Source: Bacteriovorax sp. MedPE-SWde
GTDB taxonomy: Bacteria; Bdellovibrionota; Bacteriovoracia; Bacteriovoracales; Bacteriovoracaceae
Assembly: GCA_001874305.1 (NCBI GenBank)
Contig: MPCU01000014.1
Coordinates: 58,348-122,347, forward strand
Direction of reading: 5' to 3'
DNA: 64,000 nucleotides
Part shown: positions 1-8,791 of the stretch, piece after piece
How positions within the stretch are numbered: the stretch's first letter is position 1
Layout of the letters: each line of letters opens with the position of its first letter
Program-made: the position numbers and the translations under genes
The notes under the pieces: model-generated
Database searches by the model: none
The model's input: only the letters and a program-made list of their open reading frames with translations
What the model was told of the DNA's origin: nothing

Positions 1-2
1 TT

Positions 3-509
3 GAAACTACATTCAATAAGAAGTCCCTACTATTTGATCCAGCTAATCCTGATCATCCACTTATTCATTTATTTGTTATTGCTTCTAATCTATCATGGGG
101 GCTTATTAACACAATGGTTGGAGGGGCCTTCGTTGCAACAGCAGCAGTTCTTGCACCAGTTAGTAGAGTCGTTAATAAATTAATCGATACATTATTTCCA
201 CGTTTTATGTTCAGAATGTATGAAATAAAGTTTCCTACAATAAGAATTTCTGAATCAAGAATGCAAATTTATGCTGACGTCTGTGGCCTAGGAATTGTAT
301 CAGGTAAGATGTCTGCGGGGCTATTTGAATTAGACTTTTGTACATCACAAGGCTTTGCGACTAATCATGAAGCAGGACATGCAAAGCAGTCAGCGCTTTT
401 AGGACCTCTATATTTTCCAGCAGCAATACTTTCATACATCTTAGTAGGTGGACATGGAGGGTTTATCGAAGAGTGGGCAGATATTTGGGCGGTAAAACAA
501 ACTTGGTAA
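3..509 (+). CDS. Membrane protein with HExGH motif, 5' end outside window
   Basis: The reading frame is open from the window edge to TAA at 507-509, so the N terminus is missing. The visible part has a hydrophobic stretch (about residues 19-45), then an HEAGH pentapeptide followed by KQSALLGPLY, a second hydrophobic segment and an acidic EEWAD motif. HExxH is the zinc-binding signature of metallopeptidases. The combination with QS..LGPLY and a later E..AD resembles an uncharacterised membrane family I recall from Bacteroidetes, but no proteolytic activity is proven. The next gene also carries an HExxH motif. Function is unassigned. Confidence 0.7.
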   Translation, partial: ETTFNKKSLLFDPANPDHPLIHLFVIASNLSWGLINTMVGGAFVATAAVLAPVSRVVNKLIDTLFPRFMFRMYEIKFPTIRISESRMQIYADVCGLGIVSGKMSAGLFELDFCTSQGFATNHEAGHAKQSALLGPLYFPAAILSYILVGGHGGFIEEWADIWAVKQTW

Positions 510-535
510 GAAGTACCTTAATCCATATTCAAAAA

Positions 536-1573
536 ATGAACTCAGGGCGACGACTTGCCCTGATTTTATTGCTAAGTATCGTTTCGATTCATACCTATGC
601 CCGAAATGGTCAAAAATCATTTCGTGATACAAGGTTTTTAGACAGTCAAAGCATACCGACCGGATATAACTTCTATATTTCTTCATTGCCTAAAATTGTT
701 AAAAGCAGTGACGGACTTTTTCATAAAGTTAATAAGTTAACAACACCTAAGGAATACTTCCTCTTTGAAGACCATGATTTTGACGGTATCCCAGATAAAC
801 TTGACCACGATATTGATGGGGATGGAGTACACAATCTACTCGACCACTCCCCTTTAAATGAACAAGAAAAAGGTGTAGACAAGGATAATGATGGAATAAT
901 GGATCATATAGACTTTGACTATACGAAATACGTAGATAATAGACCTCTTGCAGACTTACAGGAGCTTATAAAAAAAGATTATGGAATTACTATAGTAAGC
1001 ACAATTAAACTGACTAATGAACTTAAACTTTTCATTGATTCAGTTTTAAGCAAAAACCTTGTTTCTAACCACAAAGCTCTAGAAGTTATTGTCATCAAAG
1101 ATCGTAATTACGACAATCCAAATTATCGAGGTATTTACGATAAGTATTGGAAGCAAATAACTTTATACAAGAGGAACCTAAGTACTAATACAAATTTTCA
1201 ACTCGTACTTTCTCACGAATATTTTCATTTCATACAAAACCAAAACAAGAGTTTCTATGACTTATTTCTTAAGGAGACAGGATGGCTAATAAATAATGAA
1301 AGTATAAGCTATCAGCATAATGCAAATACTAGTTACCCAATACATAAAATTGACGAGCACAGTCAGAGGTATGACACTGAAAATACTTTGACCCAGTACG
1401 ATAACTTCCCATCATTATACTCTACAGTTTCACCTCAAGAGATGTTTAGTGAAGTTGGTGCAGCGCTCATAAATGAGTCAATGACACACATAGACTTCAG
1501 AAAACGATATCCTCACTTCAATGCCTTTAAAGTAAGTCATGCATACAAAATAATGTCTAATTTCACAGATTAA
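536..1573 (+). CDS. Secreted protein with Ca-binding Asp repeats and HExxH motif
   Basis: The ATG at 536 is preferred because it begins a clean signal peptide (MNSGRRLALILLLSIVSIHTYA), whereas an upstream in-frame start would overlap the preceding gene. No clear Shine-Dalgarno is visible. The mature protein has a run of Asp-rich elements (about residues 80-125: DHDFDGIPD, DIDGDGVHN, DKDNDGIMD) like thrombospondin type-3 calcium repeats. Further on is HEYFH followed by IQNQN, a plausible zinc-metallopeptidase helix. This looks like an exported calcium-stabilised protease, but peptidase activity is inferred from the motif only. Confidence 0.7.
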   Translation: MNSGRRLALILLLSIVSIHTYARNGQKSFRDTRFLDSQSIPTGYNFYISSLPKIVKSSDGLFHKVNKLTTPKEYFLFEDHDFDGIPDKLDHDIDGDGVHNLLDHSPLNEQEKGVDKDNDGIMDHIDFDYTKYVDNRPLADLQELIKKDYGITIVSTIKLTNELKLFIDSVLSKNLVSNHKALEVIVIKDRNYDNPNYRGIYDKYWKQITLYKRNLSTNTNFQLVLSHEYFHFIQNQNKSFYDLFLKETGWLINNESISYQHNANTSYPIHKIDEHSQRYDTENTLTQYDNFPSLYSTVSPQEMFSEVGAALINESMTHIDFRKRYPHFNAFKVSHAYKIMSNFTD

Positions 1574-1575
1574 TT

Positions 1576-1604
1576 TTGATTCTACCCATTTATTTCAGTA
1601 TAAT
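1576..1604 (+). promoter_or_regulatory. Sigma-70-like promoter of the 1650 gene
   Basis: TTGATT at 1576-1581 and a perfect TATAAT at 1599-1604 are separated by 17 bases. The expected start near 1611 gives a leader of about 39 nt that begins with a CA-rich run (1612-1625) and carries GGAG at 1640 before the ATG. Confidence 0.65.
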
Positions 1605-1649
1605 TATCTCTACACACAACACACAGAAGTTAACATTTTGGAGACATTA

Positions 1650-1835
1650 ATGAGTGAATTATCACAGGAAGTAAAGAACGAACTCTTAGCAGAAATTGCA
1701 CAACTAGAAACACAATTAACTGGAAATATGTTTGATGATATGGATATCAAAGGCAAAATTCATAATATTAAAATGAAGGTTGATGGAACAAGACCACCAG
1801 AAAGCGTTATTGAATGTGTAGGTTGTGGAAGCTAA
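1650..1835 (+). CDS. Small cytosolic protein ending in CVGCGS, unknown function
   Basis: A 61-residue protein. The ATG at 1650 is chosen over an in-frame ATG at 1638 because GGAG sits at the right distance upstream. It is acidic and probably mostly helical (MSELSQEVKNELLAEIAQLE), without signal peptide or membrane segment, and ends with a CxxC pair that could bind metal or form a disulfide. It has its own promoter and its own terminator, so it is an independent and probably well-expressed unit. I do not recognise the family. Confidence 0.7.
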   Translation: MSELSQEVKNELLAEIAQLETQLTGNMFDDMDIKGKIHNIKMKVDGTRPPESVIECVGCGS

Positions 1836-1861
1836 TTTCAAAAAACAGTATCTTTAATATA

Positions 1862-1889
1862 TAGGCCTAGGTTTACTTAGGCCTTTTTT
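1862..1889 (+). terminator. Rho-independent terminator of the 1650 gene
   Basis: AGGCCTA (1863-1869) pairs with TAGGCCT (1879-1885), followed by a T run to 1889. It ends the rightward 1650 gene just before the leftward symporter terminator. Confidence 0.8.
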
Positions 1890-1894
1890 ACGTC

Positions 1895-1919
1895 AAAAAA
1901 AAGGAGAGCTAAGCTCTCC
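1895..1919 (-). terminator. Rho-independent terminator of the symporter gene
   Basis: On the minus strand GGAGAGCTT and AGCTCTCC (1903-1919) form a perfect stem followed by eight T residues (1895-1902), placed 17 bases after the symporter stop codon. Confidence 0.85.
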
Positions 1920-1935
1920 CCTTCATATTTAATTA

Positions 1936-3423
1936 TTACTTATAAGTTTTCATCTGACCTGATTTATATCTTTCAATATAATCATCGGCCTTATCCTTCA
2001 CAAGTTTACTCATATAGATCATCCCTAAAATATTAGGAAAGGCCATTGAAAGTAATGATAAATCGGCAAAGTCGATTACATTTTGAATAGATAGAACAGG
2101 TCCTAGAATAATGATAAATACATAAACTAAGCGATACATTCTAATCGCATTATGTCCCATCTTTCTTCCAAGAAGATACTCAGTTGCTCTTTCACCATAG
2201 TATGACCATGAGATGATTGTAGAGTAAGCAAATACACCAATCGCAATCATTAATAAGAAAGGCATATATGAACCAAGAGATCCAAAAGCCGCTGCAGTTA
2301 TCTCAACACCCTTACCTGCTAGTTCAGGCTGTAAGTGAGCACCAGTAATTAAAATAGCAAGAGCAGTCATTGTACAAACAATATGAGTATCAATAACTGG
2401 CCCAATCATCGCCACAACACCTTCTCTTACAGGCTCTTTTGTTTTCGCCGCAGAGTGAGCAATTGCCGCTGAACCAAGTCCCGCCTCATTAGAGAATGAA
2501 GCTCTCTTTACACCTTGAATCATAACACCTAAGAATCCACCGAAAGCGGCCTCTGGGCTAAATGCTTGAGTTACGATCGAAGCAAGAAGACCTGGAATTG
2601 CAGAGAAGTTAGAAAATAGAATAATGACACAAGTAACAACATAGAATCCACACATTAGTGGAATAAGCTTTGAAGTAACTTCACCAATTCTTTTAATACC
2701 ACCAACAAGAACTACACCTGCAAAGAAAGCAAGAGTAACACCAACCACCCATGGATTAGCCGCAGGGAATTGTGCCTTGATAATTTCATATGTTTGATTT
2801 GATTGAAAAAGGTTTCCACCACCAAAAGAAGCAAGAATAGTCATAATAGAGAAGAAGATCCCTAATGTAGCACCAAGTCTGGCATAACCTTTCTCTTTAA
2901 GACCTTCAGCAAGATAAACCATTGGTCCACCAAGCATTGCTCCTTGGCTATCCTTTGTTCTATAGAGTTGTGCGAATGTACAAGAGCTGAACTTCATCGA
3001 CATTCCAAAAAAGGCCACAATCCAAAGCCAGAAAATTGCACCAGGACCACCTGCACCAATGGCAACAGCAACCCCTGCGATATTTCCTAAACCTACTGTT
3101 GCAGATAAGGCCGAAGTCAGTGCTTGAAAGTGAGAAATCTCCCCTTCATCATCTGGGTTATCGTACTTACCTCTAACAACATCAATACCATGTTTAAAAA
3201 GTCTCACATTAATGAAACCATATCTAAAAGTGAAGAAAACTCCACCAGCAACCATGACAAATAAAATTAATGGTAGACCAATAAATGGTATCGGCCAAAA
3301 TAGAATTGGTGCATAGGCACCGTTAATTTTTCCAAAGATATCGTTAACCAATCCTTGGAAGTCTGCCTGTGCAAATACAGGCGATGCCATCAATGACATC
3401 ATAGCGATAAGCAATTTCCTCAT
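1936..3423 (-). CDS. Na+/alanine (glycine) symporter, AGCS family
   Basis: A 495-residue polytopic inner-membrane protein of normal AGCS length. After an N-terminal hydrophobic signal-like segment come family features: GLPLILFVMVAGGVFFT, ALTSALSATVGLGNIAGVA and the GGPGAIFWLW segment, then the conserved SFSNEAGLGSAAIAHSAAKT region and EPVREG. AGCS proteins import alanine or glycine with sodium. Amino-acid uptake suits a heterotroph or predator. The leader is CA-rich with GGAAGGGA close to the ATG. The gene stands alone with its own terminator. Confidence 0.93.
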   Translation of the reverse strand: MRKLLIAMMSLMASPVFAQADFQGLVNDIFGKINGAYAPILFWPIPFIGLPLILFVMVAGGVFFTFRYGFINVRLFKHGIDVVRGKYDNPDDEGEISHFQALTSALSATVGLGNIAGVAVAIGAGGPGAIFWLWIVAFFGMSMKFSSCTFAQLYRTKDSQGAMLGGPMVYLAEGLKEKGYARLGATLGIFFSIMTILASFGGGNLFQSNQTYEIIKAQFPAANPWVVGVTLAFFAGVVLVGGIKRIGEVTSKLIPLMCGFYVVTCVIILFSNFSAIPGLLASIVTQAFSPEAAFGGFLGVMIQGVKRASFSNEAGLGSAAIAHSAAKTKEPVREGVVAMIGPVIDTHIVCTMTALAILITGAHLQPELAGKGVEITAAAFGSLGSYMPFLLMIAIGVFAYSTIISWSYYGERATEYLLGRKMGHNAIRMYRLVYVFIIILGPVLSIQNVIDFADLSLLSMAFPNILGMIYMSKLVKDKADDYIERYKSGQMKTYK

Positions 3424-3618
3424 AAAGTTGTCCCTTCCTTCTATGCGTGTTTTTTTGTGTGAAAGTAAATGTTAAGGTAAATAAAAACGTGTTGTCATGT
3501 ATTTATGTCGTTTTTTTTTAGACACCTTGCAGTATATATTAAAGAAATACTGGCATTTTTTAATACGAAGGAATAAGATAAAAAATATCTACACATATAA
3601 ATTAGAAATGAGGCCTAT

Positions 3619-3828
3619 ATGAATTCTCTACCGAGTTTTGATGACGCAGTAACATTATTAAAAACAGCTGTTAAATATTCTACGATTAAGAATCAAAAGC
3701 ACTTAGACTTAACTCTTGCAAACGCTCAAGAAAGAATGAACTTTCAAAAAGCTCTAATGGTTGTTCAGTCATCTGTTAAGCGTGGAGAAGTAACTCAAGC
3801 AGAGTTAAATGAAAAGCTTGGACTCTAA
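3619..3828 (+). CDS. Small helical protein, unknown function
   Basis: A 69-residue cytosolic protein with GAGG 10 bases before the ATG. The composition suggests helices (AVTLLKTAVKYSTIKNQKHLDLTLANAQERMNF appears in pieces across residues 10-43) and there is no signal peptide. Its stop codon lies in the loop of a hairpin shared with the convergent gene. I do not recognise the family. Confidence 0.6.
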   Translation: MNSLPSFDDAVTLLKTAVKYSTIKNQKHLDLTLANAQERMNFQKALMVVQSSVKRGEVTQAELNEKLGL

Positions 3829-3836
3829 GGAGTCCA
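3819..3836. terminator. Hairpin shared by two convergent genes, stops in the loop
   Basis: TGGACTC (3819-3825) pairs with GAGTCCA (3830-3836) around the loop TAAG. The rightward stop TAA is 3826-3828 and the leftward stop TAG reads across 3825-3827, so both stops lie at the loop. There is no long T run, so it may act as a weak bidirectional terminator or a 3'-end stabiliser. Confidence 0.45.
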
Positions 3837-4778
3837 GCCACTAATTCCTGGAACGACATCGTTCTTCTTTTTCTTTTTCCAGTCTTGGATTTTTAAAATA
3901 TGGGCCATTTCACCGCCCTTTTCAAGCCATGAATCCAGAATGTATTCTTGACGACTCTTTATTCCAATAATAATTGATGCCTGATGCTCACGTCCAAAAG
4001 ACTCGGCCCTAAGAGCAGCATATCCCCTAGACAGCATGACACTTTTAAGAAGACCACTATCTGCAAGGTCATTTACAAAGTAATTATAGGTAAATGTTTC
4101 GTTTCCACATCTTGTTAAGACCTTACCGTCCTTCATAGATTTTCTTAAATTACCAAACCATCCTGCTTTATCATTTTTGTAAAAGGTATTCTCTTCAAGA
4201 ATACCTGTCGCAACTTTTAGTGCATTAAGTTCAGATAACTCTCTTGCCTCTGCACTTAGATGATCATAGTCAGAGAAATTTGAAGTTAGCTCTAAGTAAA
4301 TATCAATCGAAAGCTCTACAACTTCACATGTATTTACAAACCGTGAACCAGCACCACTTTGGTAGCACATAGTAAACATTCCACCGATTTCATGATCTCT
4401 TTGAAGATTATTGTATTTTTCTTTGGCGGCCCTCATTAGCAAAGTCATATTTAAAGCTTCTACCTCTTGAGTAAGCATGGCCTCTTTTAAACGTTGAAAT
4501 GTTTTTCCTAAATTAATATGCCTGAAATCACCACGCGAGAGTAGATATTCATCAGAATTCTCCGTGTGAGCTATAATCCTATCAACAGTCTCAGTGTCGT
4601 AAATATTTTTGAGAAAGTTAAAGTTAGCTTTATAACTACGGCCTTGTTTTAATAAGTAGAGGTCAATAACTTCCAGCTTATTTATTATTTCTTTATAGCT
4701 TTGTACTTCAGTGGCATGTGCACTCATTACAAAACAAAGACCAACGATAATACTCGCATATATTTTCTTATAATTCAT
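3825..4778 (-). CDS. Secreted protein, possible papain-like Cys-His-Asp fold
   Basis: A 317-residue protein with a signal peptide (residues 1-22, ending SAHA). The C-terminal third has Cys224 in RCGN, His265 in REHQASII and Asp282 in ILDSW, the order and spacing expected of papain-like peptidases or acyltransferases. The N-terminal 200 residues are helical and unrecognised. A Lys-rich stretch (KKKKK, about 301-305) precedes the C terminus. The catalytic reading is an inference from three residues, and the protein may instead be structural. Confidence 0.6.
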   Translation of the reverse strand: MNYKKIYASIIVGLCFVMSAHATEVQSYKEIINKLEVIDLYLLKQGRSYKANFNFLKNIYDTETVDRIIAHTENSDEYLLSRGDFRHINLGKTFQRLKEAMLTQEVEALNMTLLMRAAKEKYNNLQRDHEIGGMFTMCYQSGAGSRFVNTCEVVELSIDIYLELTSNFSDYDHLSAEARELSELNALKVATGILEENTFYKNDKAGWFGNLRKSMKDGKVLTRCGNETFTYNYFVNDLADSGLLKSVMLSRGYAALRAESFGREHQASIIIGIKSRQEYILDSWLEKGGEMAHILKIQDWKKKKKNDVVPGISGWTP

Positions 4779-4921
4779 ATCAACAATTCTACTTGAATAT
4801 ATGAGCTTAGCTGCTTGAAGTGAAACACTTACAACTACTGTTTAGAACTTGAACAGTACGAAATACTGGAGAAAAGTGCTGCTAGCAAATAAAATTAGTC
4901 ATTTATAGTAAAATTCCAGTA

Positions 4922-6121
4922 ATGAAAAATTCAGGAAATAAGAAATTCACATATATGATGGTGGCCACTATAGTATCTGCGCTAGGATCCTACGCATTTA
5001 ACTTTGCCTTCATGACACATATTTATAATATCTCTAACCATGACAAGACCTATATGGGTCTTACGCAGCTATTTTTTATCACCGGAATGCTCTTAGGTAA
5101 TATATCAGGAGGACCAATTGGAGAAAAGCACAATAGAAAACATATTCTTCTTATCTGCGAAGCAGTAAGACTTCCTTTATCGATAGTCTTCTTACTGACT
5201 AATAATATCTGGGCGCTATTAATAACTCACGGTTTAAAGACATTCTTTGCGGGAGTATCGACACCAACCAAAAGGGCCTTTATTACAGATATTGTTCATA
5301 AAGACAAAATTCAAAAGGCCAACAATATGTTCTCTGCGAGTTATGCGATAGTACATATACTAGGGCCTCTTATAGGAACTTGGGGTTATTCTTACTTTAA
5401 AGGTCTTGAAGAAATAGTATACCTCGACATGGCAACCTTTGCTATATCCATCATTCTTCTTGGACTCATAAGAAATATTAAAACTAAGAATCACAGTGAA
5501 TCACATTTCTTAGACGACCTAAAAGAAGGTGTAACATATATAAAGAAGAGAATGGACTTAAGAGGTCTCTATGAGAGACATGCACTAGTTGGTGTTTTTA
5601 GTGGGATTGTTATTCCACTAATATTGCCATTTCTTACAGAGGTCCTTGGTAAGACTGAAAAAGAATACGGAATAATGATGATGCTCTTTGGTTTAGGAGG
5701 CATAAGTGGCGCCTTGATAAATAAGAAGATCACAAAGAAATTCGGTCTAGGAAAAACTCTTTTTGTCACATCACTTATTGAACCAATATTACTTTTATTG
5801 TGGGCAAGTGGAATCAACTACTATGTATCACTCTTTGTTTTCTATCTCTGGGGAATTCTCTTTTTCACAAGAGCGCCAGGTCAATTCAACTACCTCGCAA
5901 ACTATGTCAGTAAGAACTTTATCTCACGTACAAATGCAGTATTAGACTTCATATTTACACTCACAAATATTACGGCTTCGTTTGTTATATCTATCATTGG
6001 TAACAATTTAGCGACTAAGCAATTACTCATCGGCGCAGCTATATTCTACGCACTTGTAAATATCGTACGTTTGAATACGACATCATCGATAGCACTAAAA
6101 AGAGAACAACATGAAACATAG
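4922..6121 (+). CDS. MFS transporter (EntS-like)
   Basis: A 399-residue inner-membrane protein with about 12 hydrophobic segments. MFS features are visible: GGPIGEKHNRKH after the second segment (the loop 2-3 motif) and GISGALINKKITKKFG in the second half. The overall pattern resembles efflux-type MFS_3 proteins. The 3' end overlaps the downstream MMPL exporter by 11 bases, so the two are translationally coupled and probably work on related substrates. The substrate cannot be told from sequence. Confidence 0.85.
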   Translation: MKNSGNKKFTYMMVATIVSALGSYAFNFAFMTHIYNISNHDKTYMGLTQLFFITGMLLGNISGGPIGEKHNRKHILLICEAVRLPLSIVFLLTNNIWALLITHGLKTFFAGVSTPTKRAFITDIVHKDKIQKANNMFSASYAIVHILGPLIGTWGYSYFKGLEEIVYLDMATFAISIILLGLIRNIKTKNHSESHFLDDLKEGVTYIKKRMDLRGLYERHALVGVFSGIVIPLILPFLTEVLGKTEKEYGIMMMLFGLGGISGALINKKITKKFGLGKTLFVTSLIEPILLLLWASGINYYVSLFVFYLWGILFFTRAPGQFNYLANYVSKNFISRTNAVLDFIFTLTNITASFVISIIGNNLATKQLLIGAAIFYALVNIVRLNTTSSIALKREQHET

Positions 6122-8384
6122 AATTTCTAATTTTATTGTAGAAAAACCTTGGTACGCAATTCTAATATCAGTCATCGTATTACTTCTAACTGTACCAGGA
6201 TTATTTAACGTTAAACAAAACTTTAGTTATCGAGTATGGTTTCAAAAGGATGATCCTCTACTTAAATCTATTGATAAGTTTGAAGATGATTTTGGCTCAA
6301 GTGAGTCTACAGTAATCGTTGTCACTGACAAGACAGGTATCTTTAACAAAGACACCATCTCATACATTAAAAAAATTACCGAAGAAGCTATCTATATCCC
6401 AAGTGCAGCACGAGTTGAGTCAATAACCAACCACAATTGGATCTCAGCCAATAATGACGAAATAGAAATTGACAGTTTTATAAATGAAGACCTCCAATTA
6501 AATAAAGAATCTCTAAAGGACTTAAAAGAAAGAGCAAGATCAAGTGACGAGGTAATGGGACACCTTATAGGCAATGATCTTACAGTTGGACTTATATTCA
6601 TAAAGCTTCGTCCAAAAATGGGTGAAAAAATAAAGTATAGTGTAATCCTGAAACAAATAAACTCTCTTTTAGAAAAAAACCCTGCTCCTAAAAATGTAGA
6701 AGTAAGATTAACAGGAAACGCAGTTATAACCACAGCATTTAAAACTTCGGCCATGAAGGACTTTAAGCTGCTACTTCCAATTCTCTTCTTACTAATTTGC
6801 CTTTTCATATACTATCAATTTAGAAGCTTTAAAATTATAGGTGTCAGTATTTTTACAATTGGTATCAGCATGGTTTCAATGATGGCCTTTTGCGGATATT
6901 ACAATATACCAATTCATAACCTTACCGCCATTGCACCGGAGTTTATAATTGCGATAGGCCTTGCTGATGCAATTCACATTATATCGACATTCTATTTATT
7001 TAAGACTAATTATTCAAATGATGCGAAGGAAGCAATGAGAGAATCACTCTCAAAAAACTTCCTTCCGACGATCATTACAAGCATTACAACAACTATTGGT
7101 TTTCTAAGTTTTACAACTGCTGAAATACAGAATATCGGAGATATGGGCGTGATAGCAGGAATGGGGACTCTCCTTGCATGGTTCTTTACGTACTTCCTAC
7201 TTGCACCTATATGCTTGCTAATAATAACTGGCGACACAAAAACAAAAGATATCAAATTCAACATTAACTACGAAAGGCTTGTGGATTGGCTCCTCCAGCA
7301 CAAAAAGAAGTTATATTCATTCTATATCTGTCTCTCTGTTATAAGCATATACATCGCTTCAGGACTTGAAGTTAACTCCGATCCATTAAAGTATTTTAGC
7401 GAAGATTTTCATATCGCAAGAGACCTTGAATATGTTGAAAACAAAGTCGGAGGTGTCTTCACAATGGAGATGACTTTAGACACTAAGAAAGAAGGCGGAA
7501 TTAAGGATCCTCAACTGTTAAAGAAAGTAGATAAGTTTTCCAAGAAAATAACAGATGAATTTACACATATTACACAAGTCGTTTCGATTGTAGACGTCAT
7601 AAAGAGAATGAATGAAGTACTACATAACGAAGATAGTAACTTTCATGCAATTCCAAATACAAAAGAAGAAATAGCTCAGTTCTTATTTCTCTACACACTA
7701 AGTGTTCCAGAGGGTTCAAACTTAAATGACAAAATGACTCTAGGACAAGATAAGCTGCGTATAACAGCGCTAATAAAAAACCAAGATTCAAAGAATGCGA
7801 TAGTAATGGCAAAGAGAATTCGAGAAATAGCAAAAGAAATGAATCTCGATCTTAAGCTCACAGGAAAGAGATTCTTATGGCAAAGTATTAATGAGAAGGT
7901 AGTTAGCTCGTTTCTAGTTTCACTTGGTTATGCCTTACTTTTAATATCTATTGTTCTTATGTTATTTTTAAAGTCAGTTAAAATTGGGCTAGTTAGCCTA
8001 ATACCAAACTTAATCCCAATACTATTTACTGCTGTCATCTTAAAGCTCGTAGGAAGGCCTCTAGATATTGGCTCCGCTGTTATTGCATCAATTGTTCTAG
8101 GTATAGCTGTGGATGACACTATTCATATTACATCAAACTTCTTTGCTCTTAGAAAATCAGGAAAGAATAAAAGAGAGGCCTTAATAGAGTTATTCAAAAA
8201 GACAGCACCATCACTTATTATAACAACCGTTATTCTTTCTGCTAGTTTTGCTAGCTTTATGCTTGCTAGTTTTATTCCAAATCAAAACCTAGGAATGCTT
8301 ATGTCTGGTGGACTTATGGTAGCTCTTATTACTGATCTCACAGTTCTACCTCTTATATTAGCTGATATTAAGGGAGATAGTTAA
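6111..8384 (+). CDS. MMPL/patched-type RND exporter
   Basis: A 757-residue protein with the RND two-halves layout: one membrane segment (about 15-33), a large periplasmic loop, then five segments, all repeated. The charged transmembrane signatures GLADAIH (about residue 282) and GIAVDDTIH (about residue 663) are the proton-relay Asp motifs of MMPL/sterol-sensing-type RND proteins. Such proteins move lipids or hydrophobic compounds. It is about 250 residues shorter than AcrB-type pumps. It is co-transcribed with the overlapping MFS gene. No periplasmic adaptor or TolC gene is nearby. Confidence 0.88.
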   Translation: MKHRISNFIVEKPWYAILISVIVLLLTVPGLFNVKQNFSYRVWFQKDDPLLKSIDKFEDDFGSSESTVIVVTDKTGIFNKDTISYIKKITEEAIYIPSAARVESITNHNWISANNDEIEIDSFINEDLQLNKESLKDLKERARSSDEVMGHLIGNDLTVGLIFIKLRPKMGEKIKYSVILKQINSLLEKNPAPKNVEVRLTGNAVITTAFKTSAMKDFKLLLPILFLLICLFIYYQFRSFKIIGVSIFTIGISMVSMMAFCGYYNIPIHNLTAIAPEFIIAIGLADAIHIISTFYLFKTNYSNDAKEAMRESLSKNFLPTIITSITTTIGFLSFTTAEIQNIGDMGVIAGMGTLLAWFFTYFLLAPICLLIITGDTKTKDIKFNINYERLVDWLLQHKKKLYSFYICLSVISIYIASGLEVNSDPLKYFSEDFHIARDLEYVENKVGGVFTMEMTLDTKKEGGIKDPQLLKKVDKFSKKITDEFTHITQVVSIVDVIKRMNEVLHNEDSNFHAIPNTKEEIAQFLFLYTLSVPEGSNLNDKMTLGQDKLRITALIKNQDSKNAIVMAKRIREIAKEMNLDLKLTGKRFLWQSINEKVVSSFLVSLGYALLLISIVLMLFLKSVKIGLVSLIPNLIPILFTAVILKLVGRPLDIGSAVIASIVLGIAVDDTIHITSNFFALRKSGKNKREALIELFKKTAPSLIITTVILSASFASFMLASFIPNQNLGMLMSGGLMVALITDLTVLPLILADIKGDS

Positions 8385-8779
8385 GTGCCATGCTGGTCGT
8401 ACATGGCCTTAATCCAATAAGGACAAGGATATTTTAACTTCCCTTTTTTATCTTTAGCAAAAATTAGATCTTTAATTTTTCTAACTTCCTTAAGAATAGC
8501 CTTATTGGTATTTGGCCTTGATAGGAAGACAGATTTATTCACCAAGGGATCTTTCTTGTAAAAGGACTCTACAACATCCCCAGTTCTTAAATTTGTGATT
8601 ATCTTTAATTTAAATTGTTCAATAGAAGGTTTGGCAGTTATGGCCAAGTCATAAACCGCTTCTTGCCTCATTACTGTTCCATCATAACCACTATAAGAAG
8701 TTTGCATTAAGCACATCCAAGTCTCATTAGCGAAAGTCGAGTTAAAGTTTAAAAACAGCAATATAAGAATTTTTAGCAT
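8381..8779 (-). CDS. Small secreted protein, unknown function
   Basis: A 132-residue protein with a signal peptide (MLKILILLFLNFNSTFA). The mature part has two cysteines (CLMQTSY near the N terminus and CPYW near the C terminus) that could form a disulfide. Its stop shares the sequence TTAA with the stop of the convergent MMPL gene. Directly upstream in the same direction is the methyltransferase gene, 12 bases away, so they may be co-transcribed. No family recognised. Confidence 0.65.
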   Translation of the reverse strand: MLKILILLFLNFNSTFANETWMCLMQTSYSGYDGTVMRQEAVYDLAITAKPSIEQFKLKIITNLRTGDVVESFYKKDPLVNKSVFLSRPNTNKAILKEVRKIKDLIFAKDKKGKLKYPCPYWIKAMYDQHGT

Positions 8780-8791
8780 GCTAGAATTGTA

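Noticed and set aside
1..183. Hydrophobic 60-residue open frame at the left edge
   Set aside because: It overlaps the partial HExGH gene in another frame, and that other frame continues open with motifs to 509.
1936..3480. Glycine riboswitch before the symporter
   Set aside because: The leader lacks paired aptamer-like helices; it is short and CA- and A-rich.
6392..6808. Minus-strand open frame of 138 residues
   Set aside because: It is antisense to the MMPL exporter, whose protein motifs are clear.
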